This document shows, piece by piece, positions 1 to 8,637 of a stretch of 55,221 bases of DNA. Each line of letters opens with the position of its first letter. Position 1 is the stretch's first letter. The DNA is taken from assembly GCF_001424835.1 (NCBI RefSeq), contig NZ_LMCQ01000008.1:56265-111485 (forward strand), written 5' to 3'. This DNA is from Variovorax sp. Root318D1. Lineage in GTDB: Bacteria; Pseudomonadota; Gammaproteobacteria; Burkholderiales; Burkholderiaceae_C. A program made the translations under genes and the position numbers. The notes under the pieces are model-generated. The model searched no databases and was not told the DNA's origin. It saw nothing but the letters and a program-made list of their open reading frames with translations.

Positions 1-28
1 GGGGAGAGGGAGGAAGGAACAGTGCCCC

Positions 29-799
29 TCATGCCTTGCCCCCGGTGATCATGTTGCCGAGATAAGCCGTGCGCACGCGCGCATCGGCCCGGATGTCACC
101 CGGCAGCCCTTCGGCCAGCACGCGGCCCAGCTGCATCACCGTCACGGTGTCGGAAATGTCCATCACGATGTTCATGTTGTGCTCGATCAGCACCACGGTG
201 TGCGCATCGCGCAGGCCGCGGATCAGCCGCTTCATGTCGTCCAGGTCATCGATGCCCATGCCCGAAGTCGGCTCGTCCAGGAAGATGGCCTTGGGTTTCG
301 CGGCCAGCGCCATGCCCACTTCGAGGCGGCGCTGCTGGCCGTGCGAGAGCTCGCTGGCGGGCACGTCGGCCAGCCGCTGGAGGCCCACGCGTTCCAGCAC
401 CTCGGCGACCGTTTCGGCGCAGGCACGTTCGCCGACCGGCGCACGCCAGCAGTTCATGGCCTGGCGCGGCGCGATGCCCTGTGCCGCGACGCGCAGGTTC
501 TCGCGCACCGACAGGCTCGCGAACAGGCTGGTGACCTGGAACGAGCGTGCCATGCCGCGCTGCACGCGCTTGTAGTCGGGCTCGTGCGTCACGTCGTGGC
601 CGTCGAACAGGATGCGGCCGCCCGTCGTGGTCCCGGTGCCCGTGAGCATGTGGAACAGCGTGGTCTTGCCGGCGCCGTTCGGGCCGATCACCGAGTGCAC
701 GGTGTTGCGCTTGATCTTCAGGTCGACCCCGCCGAGCGCGGCGAACTTGCCGTAGTGCTTGGTAACGCCGATGGCCTCGATGAGTACCGGTTGCGTCAT
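29..799 (-). CDS. livG: Branched-chain amino acid-type ABC transporter ATP-binding protein (LivG family)
   Basis: This is a cytoplasmic ATPase subunit of a HAAT-family importer, 256 aa, the usual LivG length. Visible motifs are Walker A GPNGAGKT (about residues 39-46), signature LSHGQ (151-155), Walker B IFLDEP (172-177) and the switch histidine in LIEHNM (about 207). The LivG-type insertion between Walker A and the signature and the C-terminal AYLGN motif are present. Its ATG overlaps the livM stop by 4 bp (ATGA), so it is translationally coupled. A livF partner is expected next but would lie outside the window; the 28 bases before this gene's stop hold no gene start. The transported substrate cannot be read from the sequence. 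Confidence 0.93.
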   Translation of the reverse strand: MTQPVLIEAIGVTKHYGKFAALGGVDLKIKRNTVHSVIGPNGAGKTTLFHMLTGTGTTTGGRILFDGHDVTHEPDYKRVQRGMARSFQVTSLFASLSVRENLRVAAQGIAPRQAMNCWRAPVGERACAETVAEVLERVGLQRLADVPASELSHGQQRRLEVGMALAAKPKAIFLDEPTSGMGIDDLDDMKRLIRGLRDAHTVVLIEHNMNIVMDISDTVTVMQLGRVLAEGLPGDIRADARVRTAYLGNMITGGKA

Positions 800-1770
800 G
801 CTTTTTCTCCCTGCGCATGAGGCACGGCCGGCGTCGAAGGCGGCGTCTTACGGAACACGCGGCGCCACGCGCTTTCGCCCAGGCCCCAGAGGCCGCGCTG
901 CATGCCGATGCTCACGCCGATCAGCAACAGCCCCAACAGCAGCAGCCATCGCGGCCACAGCGTGGACAGCCAGTCGGCCAGCAGCACATAGAAGGCCGAG
1001 CCCAGCACCGAGGCGAACAGATTGCCGGTGCCGCCGATCACGGTGATGACCAGGATCATCTCGCTCGTGTGGTACTCGGCATTCGACAGCGGCGCGATGC
1101 CGGTCATCATTGCGTGCAGGCCGCCTGCAAGGCCGGTCACGGCGCCGGAGATCACGAAGGCCAGCAGCTTGAAGCGCTTGAGGTTGTAGCCCACCGCGGC
1201 GGCACGATCCTCGTTGTCGCGAATGGCGAGCAGCGTGCGGCCGAACACCGAATCCGTCACGCGCAGCAACAGGCCGAAGGCGATGAGGAACATCACGGCC
1301 ACGAAGGCGTAGTACTTCCAGGGCGTGTCCATGAAGGCGGGGCGCGGCACGTCGAGCAGCCCGTTGTCGCCGCCCGTGAGCCCCGAGGCCGTGTACGCGA
1401 CAAAGTAGAACATCTGCGCAAAGGCCAGCGTGAGCATCACGAAGTAAGTGCCGCGCTGGCGGATGGCGACCCAGCCGACCACCGCCGCGCCCAGTGCGCC
1501 CATGGCAATGGCGGCAAGCAGCGCGAGCGGCATCGGCAGCTGCAACCGTGTGAGCAGGATCGCGATGGTGTAGCTGCCGAGCCCGAAGAAGATGCCCTGC
1601 CCGAACGACAGAAGCCCCGTGTAGCCCAGCAGCAGGTTGCAGCCCAGTGCGGCAAGTGCATAGATCAGCACCTCGCTCGCGAGCGAACCCGAGCGCAGCA
1701 CCAGCGGCAGACCCAGCGCGACGATCAGCGCGAGGAGGAAAGTGATTTTTCTTGGCATGGGGTGTTTCAT
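796..1770 (-). CDS. livM: Branched-chain amino acid-type ABC transporter permease (LivM family)
   Basis: This is an inner-membrane permease of 324 aa. It is very hydrophobic, with the LivM signature region LLLGYTGLLSFGQGIFFGLG near residues 60-80 and a following GGTGNLFASVLG region near the C-terminus. I chose the ATG at 1770 because it gives a normal family N-terminus (MKHPMPRK) and overlaps the livH stop by 4 bp. The longer open frame upstream is only livH read in another frame. It forms the transmembrane channel with LivH and is driven by LivG and a LivF from outside the window. Confidence 0.92.
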   Translation of the reverse strand: MKHPMPRKITFLLALIVALGLPLVLRSGSLASEVLIYALAALGCNLLLGYTGLLSFGQGIFFGLGSYTIAILLTRLQLPMPLALLAAIAMGALGAAVVGWVAIRQRGTYFVMLTLAFAQMFYFVAYTASGLTGGDNGLLDVPRPAFMDTPWKYYAFVAVMFLIAFGLLLRVTDSVFGRTLLAIRDNEDRAAAVGYNLKRFKLLAFVISGAVTGLAGGLHAMMTGIAPLSNAEYHTSEMILVITVIGGTGNLFASVLGSAFYVLLADWLSTLWPRWLLLLGLLLIGVSIGMQRGLWGLGESAWRRVFRKTPPSTPAVPHAQGEKA

Positions 1771-2627
1771 GTGCTCCGGCCAAGCAGGCCATGCGGGCGC
1801 AGCAGCAGCACGGCCGCCATCGCGATGTAGATCATCAAGCTCGCCCCCGGCGGCCAGATGGTGCTCATGAGGCTTTGCACGATGCCGATCAGCAAGCCGC
1901 CGACCAGCGCGCCGCCAAAACTGCCTAGCCCGCCAATCACCACCACCACGAAGGCGACGCCGAGTGCCTCGACGCCCATGAAAGGCTCCGCCCCGCGGAT
2001 CGGCGCCGCCAGCACACCGGCCAGCGCCGCCGTGGCCGCACCCAGTGCGAACACCAGGCTGAACACGCGGAACACGTTGATGCCGAGTAGCGACACCATC
2101 TCCGTCGATTCGCTGCCCGCGCGCACCGCGCTGCCCAAGCGCGTGCCTTCGAGCACCCACCACAGGAGCACCGCGAGCACGGCGGTAAGACCGATCACGA
2201 ACAGCCGGTACTTGGGATAGATGAAGCTGCCCCACATCACCACGCCCTGCAGCAGGTCGGGGGTCGCCACGCTGTTGCCCAGCGGCCCCCAGAACACGAT
2301 GACGATCTCTTGCACCGCGAGCGCGAGCCCCACGGTCACGAGGATGTGGAACTCGTGCGCCTTGGCATACACGCGGCGCAGCAGCAGCTTCTCCGCGAGC
2401 CAACCCAGCCCGCCCACGAACAGCGGCACCAGCACCAGTGCGGCCCAGAAGTCGAGCCCCCACTGCATGGCCTGAAAGCACAGGTAGGCACCCAGCAGAT
2501 AGAAAGCCCCGTGCGCAAAATTCACGAAGCGCAGCAGGCCGAACACGATGGACAAGCCAACGGCCAGCAGGAAATACAGCATGCCGATGCCGATTCCGTT
2601 GATGGTCTGGAGCAGGTAGACGGTCAT
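1767..2627 (-). CDS. livH: Branched-chain amino acid-type ABC transporter permease (LivH family)
   Basis: This is a membrane permease of 286 aa. The family features are the N-terminus MTVYLLQTINGIGIGMLYFL, the motif FGLLRFVNFAHGAFYLLGAY (about residues 36-55) and the VVVIGGLGSFGGALVGGLL region near the C-terminus. The ATG at 2627 was chosen over the longer frame because the upstream part only shadows the binding-protein gene. It lies 32 bp after the binding-protein gene and overlaps livM by 4 bp, so binding protein, livH, livM and livG form one operon. Confidence 0.92.
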   Translation of the reverse strand: MTVYLLQTINGIGIGMLYFLLAVGLSIVFGLLRFVNFAHGAFYLLGAYLCFQAMQWGLDFWAALVLVPLFVGGLGWLAEKLLLRRVYAKAHEFHILVTVGLALAVQEIVIVFWGPLGNSVATPDLLQGVVMWGSFIYPKYRLFVIGLTAVLAVLLWWVLEGTRLGSAVRAGSESTEMVSLLGINVFRVFSLVFALGAATAALAGVLAAPIRGAEPFMGVEALGVAFVVVVIGGLGSFGGALVGGLLIGIVQSLMSTIWPPGASLMIYIAMAAVLLLRPHGLLGRST

Positions 2628-2659
2628 GGGTGGGCGCGCCGGAGTCCTTGTCGGCGTGC

Positions 2660-3865
2660 TCAGGCCAGCTTGCAGCCGGTCTTGTCCACTGCGAGGAAGG
2701 ACTTGCCGGAACTCACCACGTCCACATAGTCGGCCGCGTTCTTCATCTTCGACTTGGCCTTGCCCTTGAGCAGGTAGTAGTCCTTGATGACCTGGTGGTC
2801 GGCCTTGCGGATTTCTTCGGCGCCCGTGAGGCCTTCGTACTTCATCCCTTCGAGCGCCGCAATCACGGCCTTCTGGTCGACGGTGCCGGCCTTGACGATG
2901 CCGTCGATGAGGATCTTGGTGCAGACATACGAGCCTGCGAGGCTGTAGTTGGGAACGATCTTCAGCTTGCCGGCTGTGAGCTTCACCAGGTCCTTGTTGA
3001 GCGGGGTGTCGGCCGTGTGCCAGTACTGCGCGCCAAAGTAGACGCCGTCGCACAGGTCGGCGCCCAGTTCGTCGAACTGCTCCAGCCCCGAGGCCCAGGC
3101 AATGAGGATCGTCATGTTCTTGTGCATGCCGAAGCTCACCGCCTGGCGCAGCGCCGCCGACGACTGCGCGCCGAAGTTCAGCAGCAGCAGCACGTCGGGC
3201 TTGGCGGCCATCGCGTTGGTGAGGTAGCCGCTGAACTCCTTCTCGTTGAGCGAGTGGTAGCTGTTGCCCACGTGCTCGATGCCCTTCTCCTGGAAGATGT
3301 TCTTGGCCGCGCCCAACAGGCCTTCGCCGAAGACGTACTGCGGCGTGATGGTGTACCAGCGCTTGGCCTTGGGCATGGTGGCGATCAGCGGGCGCACCGT
3401 CTGCTCCACGGCGCCGAAGGTGGGCACCGACCAGCGGAAGGTGGCGGGGTTGCAGTCCTTCCCCGTGATCTCGTCCGCACCCGCGGTGGTGATGAAGATG
3501 CCGCCGGCCTTCTCGGCCTCCTTGCCCATGGCCAAAGCTTCCGACGACAGGATGCCGCCCGCGAAGAACTTCGCGCCCTGCTGCTGCGAGGCTTCCTGCA
3601 CCTTGCGAACGGCGGTGGCCGGCTTGCCTTCGGTGTCGAGCACCGTGTAGGCCAGCGGGCGCTTGAGAACGCTGCCGTATTGCTCGATGGCCAGCTTCAT
3701 GCCCAGGTCCGCGAACTTGCCGTTGGCTGCGAAGGCGCCCGACATCGGAACCGGGCAGCCGAAGCGGATCGCGTCGGCCGATTGGGCAAAGGCGGCGCGG
3801 CCGGCCAGGAGCGATGCGGGAGCGGCCGACAGGGCGGCGAGCTGAAGAAGGTGTCTGCGTTGCAT
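2660..3865 (-). CDS. ABC transporter substrate-binding protein (LivJ/K-like, type 1 periplasmic binding fold)
   Basis: This is a periplasmic binding protein of 401 aa that delivers ligand to the LivHM channel. It starts with a signal peptide (two arginines, a hydrophobic stretch, cleavage likely after GRAAFAQS, about residue 29). The mature start IRFGCPVPMSGAFAANGKFA is typical of the Peripla_BP_6 family. A Shine-Dalgarno-like GGAGAA sits just before the ATG. It is the first gene of the operon and faces the GntR-type regulator gene. The ligand could be a branched-chain amino acid, amide, urea or aromatic acid; family membership alone does not settle which. Confidence 0.88.
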   Translation of the reverse strand: MQRRHLLQLAALSAAPASLLAGRAAFAQSADAIRFGCPVPMSGAFAANGKFADLGMKLAIEQYGSVLKRPLAYTVLDTEGKPATAVRKVQEASQQQGAKFFAGGILSSEALAMGKEAEKAGGIFITTAGADEITGKDCNPATFRWSVPTFGAVEQTVRPLIATMPKAKRWYTITPQYVFGEGLLGAAKNIFQEKGIEHVGNSYHSLNEKEFSGYLTNAMAAKPDVLLLLNFGAQSSAALRQAVSFGMHKNMTILIAWASGLEQFDELGADLCDGVYFGAQYWHTADTPLNKDLVKLTAGKLKIVPNYSLAGSYVCTKILIDGIVKAGTVDQKAVIAALEGMKYEGLTGAEEIRKADHQVIKDYYLLKGKAKSKMKNAADYVDVVSSGKSFLAVDKTGCKLA

Positions 3866-4052
3866 GAAATTCTCCGGACGTGGTTGGGAGGTAGAGAAAG
3901 GGTGCGGCCTGGGTCGGCAGCGAATTTAAGCGGATAAATAGGATTAATATGCTGGTAAAAACCCGCTAGCAATGGCCGTGCCAAAATCCTGGACGACCCG
4001 GGCCCGATATCTGCTCCAAGTGCCTCATCACTCTTGAAATGACTCTTCACGC
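3866..4052. promoter_or_regulatory. Divergent promoter region between the ABC operon and the GntR-family gene
   Basis: These 187 bases separate two divergent genes and are locally AT-rich around 3929-3962, where -10-like elements (for example TTAATAT) are visible. The arrangement suggests the GntR-family protein binds here and controls both directions. I looked for the TNGTNNNACNA core typical of FCD-type GntR operators and found no convincing copy, so no operator is assigned. Confidence 0.5.
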
Positions 4053-4838
4053 ATGAAATCGCCGCAGGACGCCATGGCCTTTGGGCAGAACCGCCCCAGG
4101 CGGCAAAAGCTCTCCGACGTCATCGTCGAGGACGTCAAGCGCTGGATCGTTGCCGAGCGCAAGCAGCCAGGCGACCGGCTGCCCAATGAGAAGGAACTGA
4201 TCGAGCTTTTCGGCTACTCGAAGAGCACGGTGCGCGAAGCGCTGAAGGCGCTGGAAGTGCGCGGGCTGATCTCCATCCGCACGGGGCCGGGCGGCGGGGC
4301 GTATCTGCAGCAGGTGTCGGTCGACCACGCGTCGGAGCCGCTACGCAACTTTCTGCACTTTCATCACCTGGATGGGCACCACATCTACCAGCTGCGCAAG
4401 GTGTTGGAGCCCGAATTGGCAGTGAGCGTGGTCGGCAAACTGACGCCCGAACATTTCGAGCGCCTGGAAGCGAACGTGCGCCTTTGCACTCTCGAGCCCA
4501 CCAACGAGGACGAGTTGCGCACGCAGCGCGAGGCCGAGCTCGCGTTTCACACGTTGCTGGCGGAGGCCTGCCCCAATCCGGTGCTGTCCTTCATGTGCCG
4601 CTTCTTGAATGATTTGCTGCGCGACCTGGTGGTCTACAAGAAGGCGCTGGACCATCACCACTTTGGCGAGGCCAATGTCGACTATCACACGCAGTTGCTG
4701 TCGGCCTACCGGCGGGAAGATGCGAAGGAAGTCCGTCGGTTGATGGCCGAGCACATGGTCGATGCCGAGGCGCACATGCATGAGATGGAGGCGCATATCG
4801 GGGCCAAGCATCTGTTGTTGCCCAGCGGGCAGCGGTGA
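4053..4838 (+). CDS. GntR-family transcriptional regulator, FadR/FCD subfamily
   Basis: This 261-aa regulator has an N-terminal winged helix-turn-helix (about residues 20-90, with PGDRLPNEKELIELFGYSKS and STVREALKALEVRGLI) and a C-terminal all-helical FCD ligand domain. Histidines placed for metal or ligand binding are seen in AFHTLLAEA, YHTQLL and AEHMVDAE. FCD regulators usually respond to carboxylic or amino acids and repress adjacent uptake or catabolic genes. Its divergent position makes the ABC transporter operon the likely target. The ligand is unknown. Confidence 0.88.
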   Translation: MKSPQDAMAFGQNRPRRQKLSDVIVEDVKRWIVAERKQPGDRLPNEKELIELFGYSKSTVREALKALEVRGLISIRTGPGGGAYLQQVSVDHASEPLRNFLHFHHLDGHHIYQLRKVLEPELAVSVVGKLTPEHFERLEANVRLCTLEPTNEDELRTQREAELAFHTLLAEACPNPVLSFMCRFLNDLLRDLVVYKKALDHHHFGEANVDYHTQLLSAYRREDAKEVRRLMAEHMVDAEAHMHEMEAHIGAKHLLLPSGQR

Positions 4839-4853
4839 CCGGCTGGGTGTTAT

Positions 4854-4970
4854 CCCCTCTCCCCTTGGGGAGAGGGTTAGGGTGAGGGCCGCGGGCCTTC
4901 ACACCCGCACGCCCTTTGCCATCGCCGAAACCCTCACCCCAGCCCTCTCCCGCAAGCGGGAGAGGGAGCA
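4854..4970. repeat. Inverted pair of REP-like palindromic units (BIME-like)
   Basis: Two near-identical hairpins lie head to head. Unit 1 has perfect 10-bp arms (CCCTCTCCCC, TT loop, 4855-4876) followed by TTAGGGTGAGGG. Unit 2 has 11-bp arms (CCCTCTCCCGC, AA loop, 4943-4966) preceded by CCCTCACCCCAG, the inverse of the unit 1 flank. They sit between two converging genes, the usual place for REP/BIME elements, and may also act as a bidirectional transcription barrier. Confidence 0.85.
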
Positions 4971-4992
4971 AGAGCGAGGTCGCGCACAGGCT

Positions 4993-5961
4993 TTACTTGT
5001 GCGCCTTCTCCAGACACTCCTGAAACGCCAGCACGGCCCGTGACGGCTTAGGCGAACGCCGCAGCAAGCTCACGAACCGGCACACATAGTTGAATCGCGC
5101 CGGCAACACCGCCTTCATCAGCCCACGCTCCTCGAACACCTGCGCGTAGTGGTCGGGCAAAAAACCGAGAAAACGCCCCGAAAGAATCAGCGTGGCAATC
5201 GCCTCCTGGTCGAAGCCCGTCGCCTTGCGCGAGAGCTTGGCCCGGTGGCTCAACTCCATGTTGGGAGAGTGGTAGCCAAGGCCCGCGAAGTGGTGCTCCC
5301 GCAGCTTGGTCCATGTCAGCTTTGCGTTGTTGCTCTCGAAGAGCGGATGTCCCTTGCCGCAGTAAAGCAGCATCGTCTCGTCGAACAGGTCCGCGTACAC
5401 CAGGCTCTTCGAGGCGCGGTGCGCCGGGATGATGCCGATCTGGAAGTTGCCTTCCAGCACGCCCTGCTCGATGGCATTGATCGACCCCACGTGCACCGCC
5501 AGGTTCACCTCGGGCGCAATCTCCGTGAAGCGCGCAATCGCCTCGCCAATGCGCGCCTTCGAGTTGGTGGCCGTCTTGTCGAACAGCGCCACCTCCAGCT
5601 GCCCGCCCATGCGGTTGTGAATGTCGTCGATGCTGCCGCGAAACGCATCCACCGAGGCCAGCAGCCGCAGCGTCTCGTCGTACACGCGCTGGCCTTCGGC
5701 CGTGAGCGCAAAGCCCGCCCGGCCGCGCCGGCACAGCACCAGGCCGAGCCGCGTTTCCAGGTCTTTCACGTGCCGGCTCACGGTGGAGGTGCCGATGTTC
5801 AGCTCCAGCTCCGCCGCCGCCATGCCACCGCAGTCGACCACGCTCTTGAACACCTTGAGCAGGCGCAGGTCCATGTCGCTGAGCTGCCCCAGCACGGCGC
5901 GGTTGCGCGTGCTCGACGCACCGTTTTGGGCGTCGCTTCGGGTCCTGGTCTTTACTTGCAT
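4993..5961 (-). CDS. LysR-family transcriptional regulator
   Basis: This 322-aa protein has a LysR HTH (about residues 30-90: MDLRLLKVFKSVVDCGGMAA, then TVSRHVKDLETRLGL) and a type-2 periplasmic-binding-like effector domain (about 115-315). The annotated start leaves an unusually long 29-residue tail before the HTH. An ATG at 5874 (MDLRLLKVF) is an alternative, and neither has a strong ribosome binding site. It diverges from the transaminase gene, with 108 bp between them, which makes that gene the likely target. The inducer is unknown. Confidence 0.87.
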   Translation of the reverse strand: MQVKTRTRSDAQNGASSTRNRAVLGQLSDMDLRLLKVFKSVVDCGGMAAAELELNIGTSTVSRHVKDLETRLGLVLCRRGRAGFALTAEGQRVYDETLRLLASVDAFRGSIDDIHNRMGGQLEVALFDKTATNSKARIGEAIARFTEIAPEVNLAVHVGSINAIEQGVLEGNFQIGIIPAHRASKSLVYADLFDETMLLYCGKGHPLFESNNAKLTWTKLREHHFAGLGYHSPNMELSHRAKLSRKATGFDQEAIATLILSGRFLGFLPDHYAQVFEERGLMKAVLPARFNYVCRFVSLLRRSPKPSRAVLAFQECLEKAHK

Positions 5962-6069
5962 GAAGTGTCAAGTGAACATTGATATTGCGCCATTCTCCAC
6001 ACTGAAGGCTGTGCCAACAATCTGCACACCTCATTACCCTTTTGGAGCCCGCCCTGCGCGGGAAGCGCC

Positions 6070-7425
6070 ATGACCCTTGCAACACCCGCCATCGAACCGA
6101 CGCCCGCCCTCCGCACCGACGCCGCCTGGCTCGACGCGCACTGGATGCCCTACACCGGCAACCGCAACTTCAAAGCCGATCCGCGCATGATCGTGGAGGC
6201 CAAGGGCGCCTACTTCACCGACGGCGACGGCCGCAAGATCTTCGACGGCCTCTCGGGCCTCTGGTGCTCGGGCCTCGGCCACGGCCGCCCCGAAATCACC
6301 GAGGCGGTGAGCCGCCAGATCGCCAAGCTCGACTACTCGCCGGCCTTCCAGTTTGGCCACCCGCTCTCGTTCGAGCTGGCCAACAAGATCAAGGACCTGA
6401 CGCCCGCGGGCCTGGACTATGTGTTCTTCACCGGCTCGGGCTCCGAGGCCGCCGACACCTCGCTCAAGATGGCGCGTGCTTACTGGCGCACCAAGGGCCT
6501 TGCCAGCAAGACACGCCTGATCGGCCGTGAGAAGGGCTACCACGGCGTCAACTTCGGCGGCATTTCGGTGGGCGGCATCGCGGCCAACCGCAAGCTCTTT
6601 GGCCAGGGCGTCGAAGCCGACCACCTGCCGCACACGCAGATTGCAGCCAACGCCTTCACGCGCGGCATGTCGGAAAACGGCGCCGAACTGGCCGACCGCC
6701 TGCTCGACCTGATCGCGCTGCACGATGCATCGAACATCGCGGCCGTGATCGTGGAGCCCTTCGCGGGCTCGGCCGGCGTGGTGATTCCGCCCAAGGGCTA
6801 CCTGAAGCGGCTGCGCGACATCTGCACCGCAAACAACATCCTGTTGATCTTCGACGAGGTCATTACCGGTTTCGGCCGCTGCGGCGCGCTCACGGGCGCC
6901 GAAGCCTTCGACGTGACGCCCGACATCATGAACATCGCCAAGCAGGTGACCAACGGCGCGCAGCCGCTGGGCGCGGTGATTGCCAGCAAGGAGATCTACG
7001 ACACCTTCATGGCGGCCGGCGGTCCCGACTACATGCTCGAATTTCCGCACGGCTACACCTACGGCGCACACCCGGTGGCCTGCGCCGCCGGCATCGCGGC
7101 GCTCGACGTGCTCCAGAAGGAAGACATGGTCGGCCGCGTGAAAACGCTCGCTCCGCATTTCGAGAACGCGGTGCACAGCCTCAAGGGCAGCAAGCACGTG
7201 GCGGACATCCGTAACTACGGCCTGGCCGCGGGGCTGACCATTTCGGCGCTCCCGGGCGAACCGGCGCGCCGCCCTTACGAGATCGCGATGAACTGCTGGA
7301 AGAAGGGCTTCTACGTGCGCTACGGCGGCGACACGATCCAGATTGCACCGCCCTTCATTTCCGAGAAGGCCGAGATCGACCGACTGGTCAACGCCTTGGG
7401 CGACGCGCTCGCAGAAACGGCCTGA
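6070..7425 (+). CDS. Omega-amino acid:pyruvate transaminase (beta-alanine--pyruvate type, class III aminotransferase)
   Basis: This is a PLP-dependent class III aminotransferase of 451 aa. The N-terminal HWMPYTGNRNFK closely matches the WMPFTANRQFK of Pseudomonas beta-alanine:pyruvate transaminase. The PLP phosphate region GSGSEAADTSLKMA, the cofactor aspartate in LIFDEVITGFGR and the Schiff-base lysine K291 (NIAKQVTNG) are intact. It probably transfers amino groups from beta-alanine or other terminal amines to pyruvate. No semialdehyde dehydrogenase follows, unlike in many relatives, so the substrate is not fixed by context. Confidence 0.88.
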   Translation: MTLATPAIEPTPALRTDAAWLDAHWMPYTGNRNFKADPRMIVEAKGAYFTDGDGRKIFDGLSGLWCSGLGHGRPEITEAVSRQIAKLDYSPAFQFGHPLSFELANKIKDLTPAGLDYVFFTGSGSEAADTSLKMARAYWRTKGLASKTRLIGREKGYHGVNFGGISVGGIAANRKLFGQGVEADHLPHTQIAANAFTRGMSENGAELADRLLDLIALHDASNIAAVIVEPFAGSAGVVIPPKGYLKRLRDICTANNILLIFDEVITGFGRCGALTGAEAFDVTPDIMNIAKQVTNGAQPLGAVIASKEIYDTFMAAGGPDYMLEFPHGYTYGAHPVACAAGIAALDVLQKEDMVGRVKTLAPHFENAVHSLKGSKHVADIRNYGLAAGLTISALPGEPARRPYEIAMNCWKKGFYVRYGGDTIQIAPPFISEKAEIDRLVNALGDALAETA

Positions 7426-7438
7426 CGCACGGCAGCAG

Positions 7439-7488
7439 GCGGGCAATGGGCGGCTCTGCATAATGAGCCGGCCTCCATTCCCGCCCGC
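7439..7488. promoter_or_regulatory. Large imperfect palindrome before the ModE/PBP-like regulator gene
   Basis: Nested inverted repeats occupy almost the whole gap between the transaminase and regulator genes. They are GCGGGC (7439-7444) with GCCCGC (7483-7488), AATGG (7445-7449) with CCATT (7475-7479), and GGCTC (7452-7456) with GAGCC (7465-7469). The dyad ends 9 bp before the GTG start. It could be an autoregulatory operator or a hairpin limiting read-through. There is no T-run, so it is not a standard terminator. Confidence 0.5.
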
Positions 7489-7496
7489 CAGCCCCC

Positions 7497-8603
7497 GTGC
7501 ATCAGATCGACCTTTCCTACGCGATCCGTCCCCGCCGCAGCGGTTCGCGGCAGGTCCGCAATCCGCTGATGCAGATGCTGCAGGCGGTGCGCGAGCACGG
7601 CTCCATCTCGGCCGCCGCGCGCGCACTCGGCCTTTCCTACCGCCATGTGTGGGGTGAACTCAAGCACTGGGAACACACGCTCGGCCGCCCGCTGATACAG
7701 GGTGAACAGGGCCAGCGCGCCCAGCTTTCCGAATTCGGCGACAAGCTGCTGTGGGCCGAGCGCCAGGCCCAGGCCCGGCTGGCGCCGCAGATCGAGGCAC
7801 TGCACGCCGAACTGGAGCGCGCCTTCGCCCTCGCCTTCGATGACCGCACCCACGTACTGAGCCTGCACGCGAGCCACGACGATGCGCTGGCGCTGCTGCG
7901 CACCCATGCCGCGGGCACAGCCCAGCTGCATCTGGACATTCACTTCACCGGCAGCGTCGATGCGATCCGTGCGCTCAACCAGGGCCGCTGCGTGATGGCG
8001 GGCTTTCACACGGTAGAGCATCCGCCGCGCGGTTCGCTGGTCCAGCGCACCTATCAGCCGCTGCTCAAACCCGGGCAGCACAAGATCATCGGCTTTGCGC
8101 GGCGCACGCAGGGCCTCATCGTGGCACCGGGCAACCCGCTGCGCTTGCGCTCGCTGGCCGACGTGGTTCGGCTGCGGGCGCGCTACGTCAACCGGGCGAT
8201 CGGCAGCGGCACGCGCGTGCTGCTCGATGAACTGCTGGCGCAGGCCGGGCTCGATGCCTCGGCGCTCGCGGGCTACGGACGCTCTGAAACCTCGCACGCC
8301 GCCGTGGCGTATGCAGTAGCGTCGGGCCAAGCCGATGCCGGGCTCGGGCTCGAATCGGCGGCCCACGCCGTGGGGTTGGGCTTCGTGCCCCTGGTGCACG
8401 AGCGCTACCACCTCGCCTGCCTCAAGTCGGCGCTCGAGCAGCCGGCGATGCAGGCGCTGGTGGCCGTGCTGCGCAGCGAAACCTGGCAGCACCTGCTGGG
8501 CACGCTGCCCGGCTACGAAACCGCAGCCAGCGGCGAAGTGCAGTCGCTGCGCGCGCTGCTGCCCTGGTGGACCTTCCCCCGCGAGAAGAAGCACAGCCAC
8601 TAA
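7497..8603 (+). CDS. One-component regulator: ModE-like HTH fused to a PBP-like sensor domain
   Basis: This 368-aa protein has a ModE/LysR-like winged HTH (about residues 20-100: MQAVREHGSISAAARALGLS-type region followed by YRHVWGELKHWE). A periplasmic-binding-protein-like domain of the PBP_like type follows (about 110-340, with GSGTRVLLDELL and ETSHAAVAYAVASGQADAGL). Proteins of this design sense small ligands, including oxyanions, in the cytoplasm. The start is a GTG and no in-frame ATG gives an intact HTH. It lies 34 bp before an MFS gene on the same strand, so it may control that gene. The ligand is unknown. Confidence 0.8.
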   Translation: MHQIDLSYAIRPRRSGSRQVRNPLMQMLQAVREHGSISAAARALGLSYRHVWGELKHWEHTLGRPLIQGEQGQRAQLSEFGDKLLWAERQAQARLAPQIEALHAELERAFALAFDDRTHVLSLHASHDDALALLRTHAAGTAQLHLDIHFTGSVDAIRALNQGRCVMAGFHTVEHPPRGSLVQRTYQPLLKPGQHKIIGFARRTQGLIVAPGNPLRLRSLADVVRLRARYVNRAIGSGTRVLLDELLAQAGLDASALAGYGRSETSHAAVAYAVASGQADAGLGLESAAHAVGLGFVPLVHERYHLACLKSALEQPAMQALVAVLRSETWQHLLGTLPGYETAASGEVQSLRALLPWWTFPREKKHSH

Positions 8604-8637
8604 AGGCCGCAAAAGCACATGGGTTAAGGTTGAGCCC

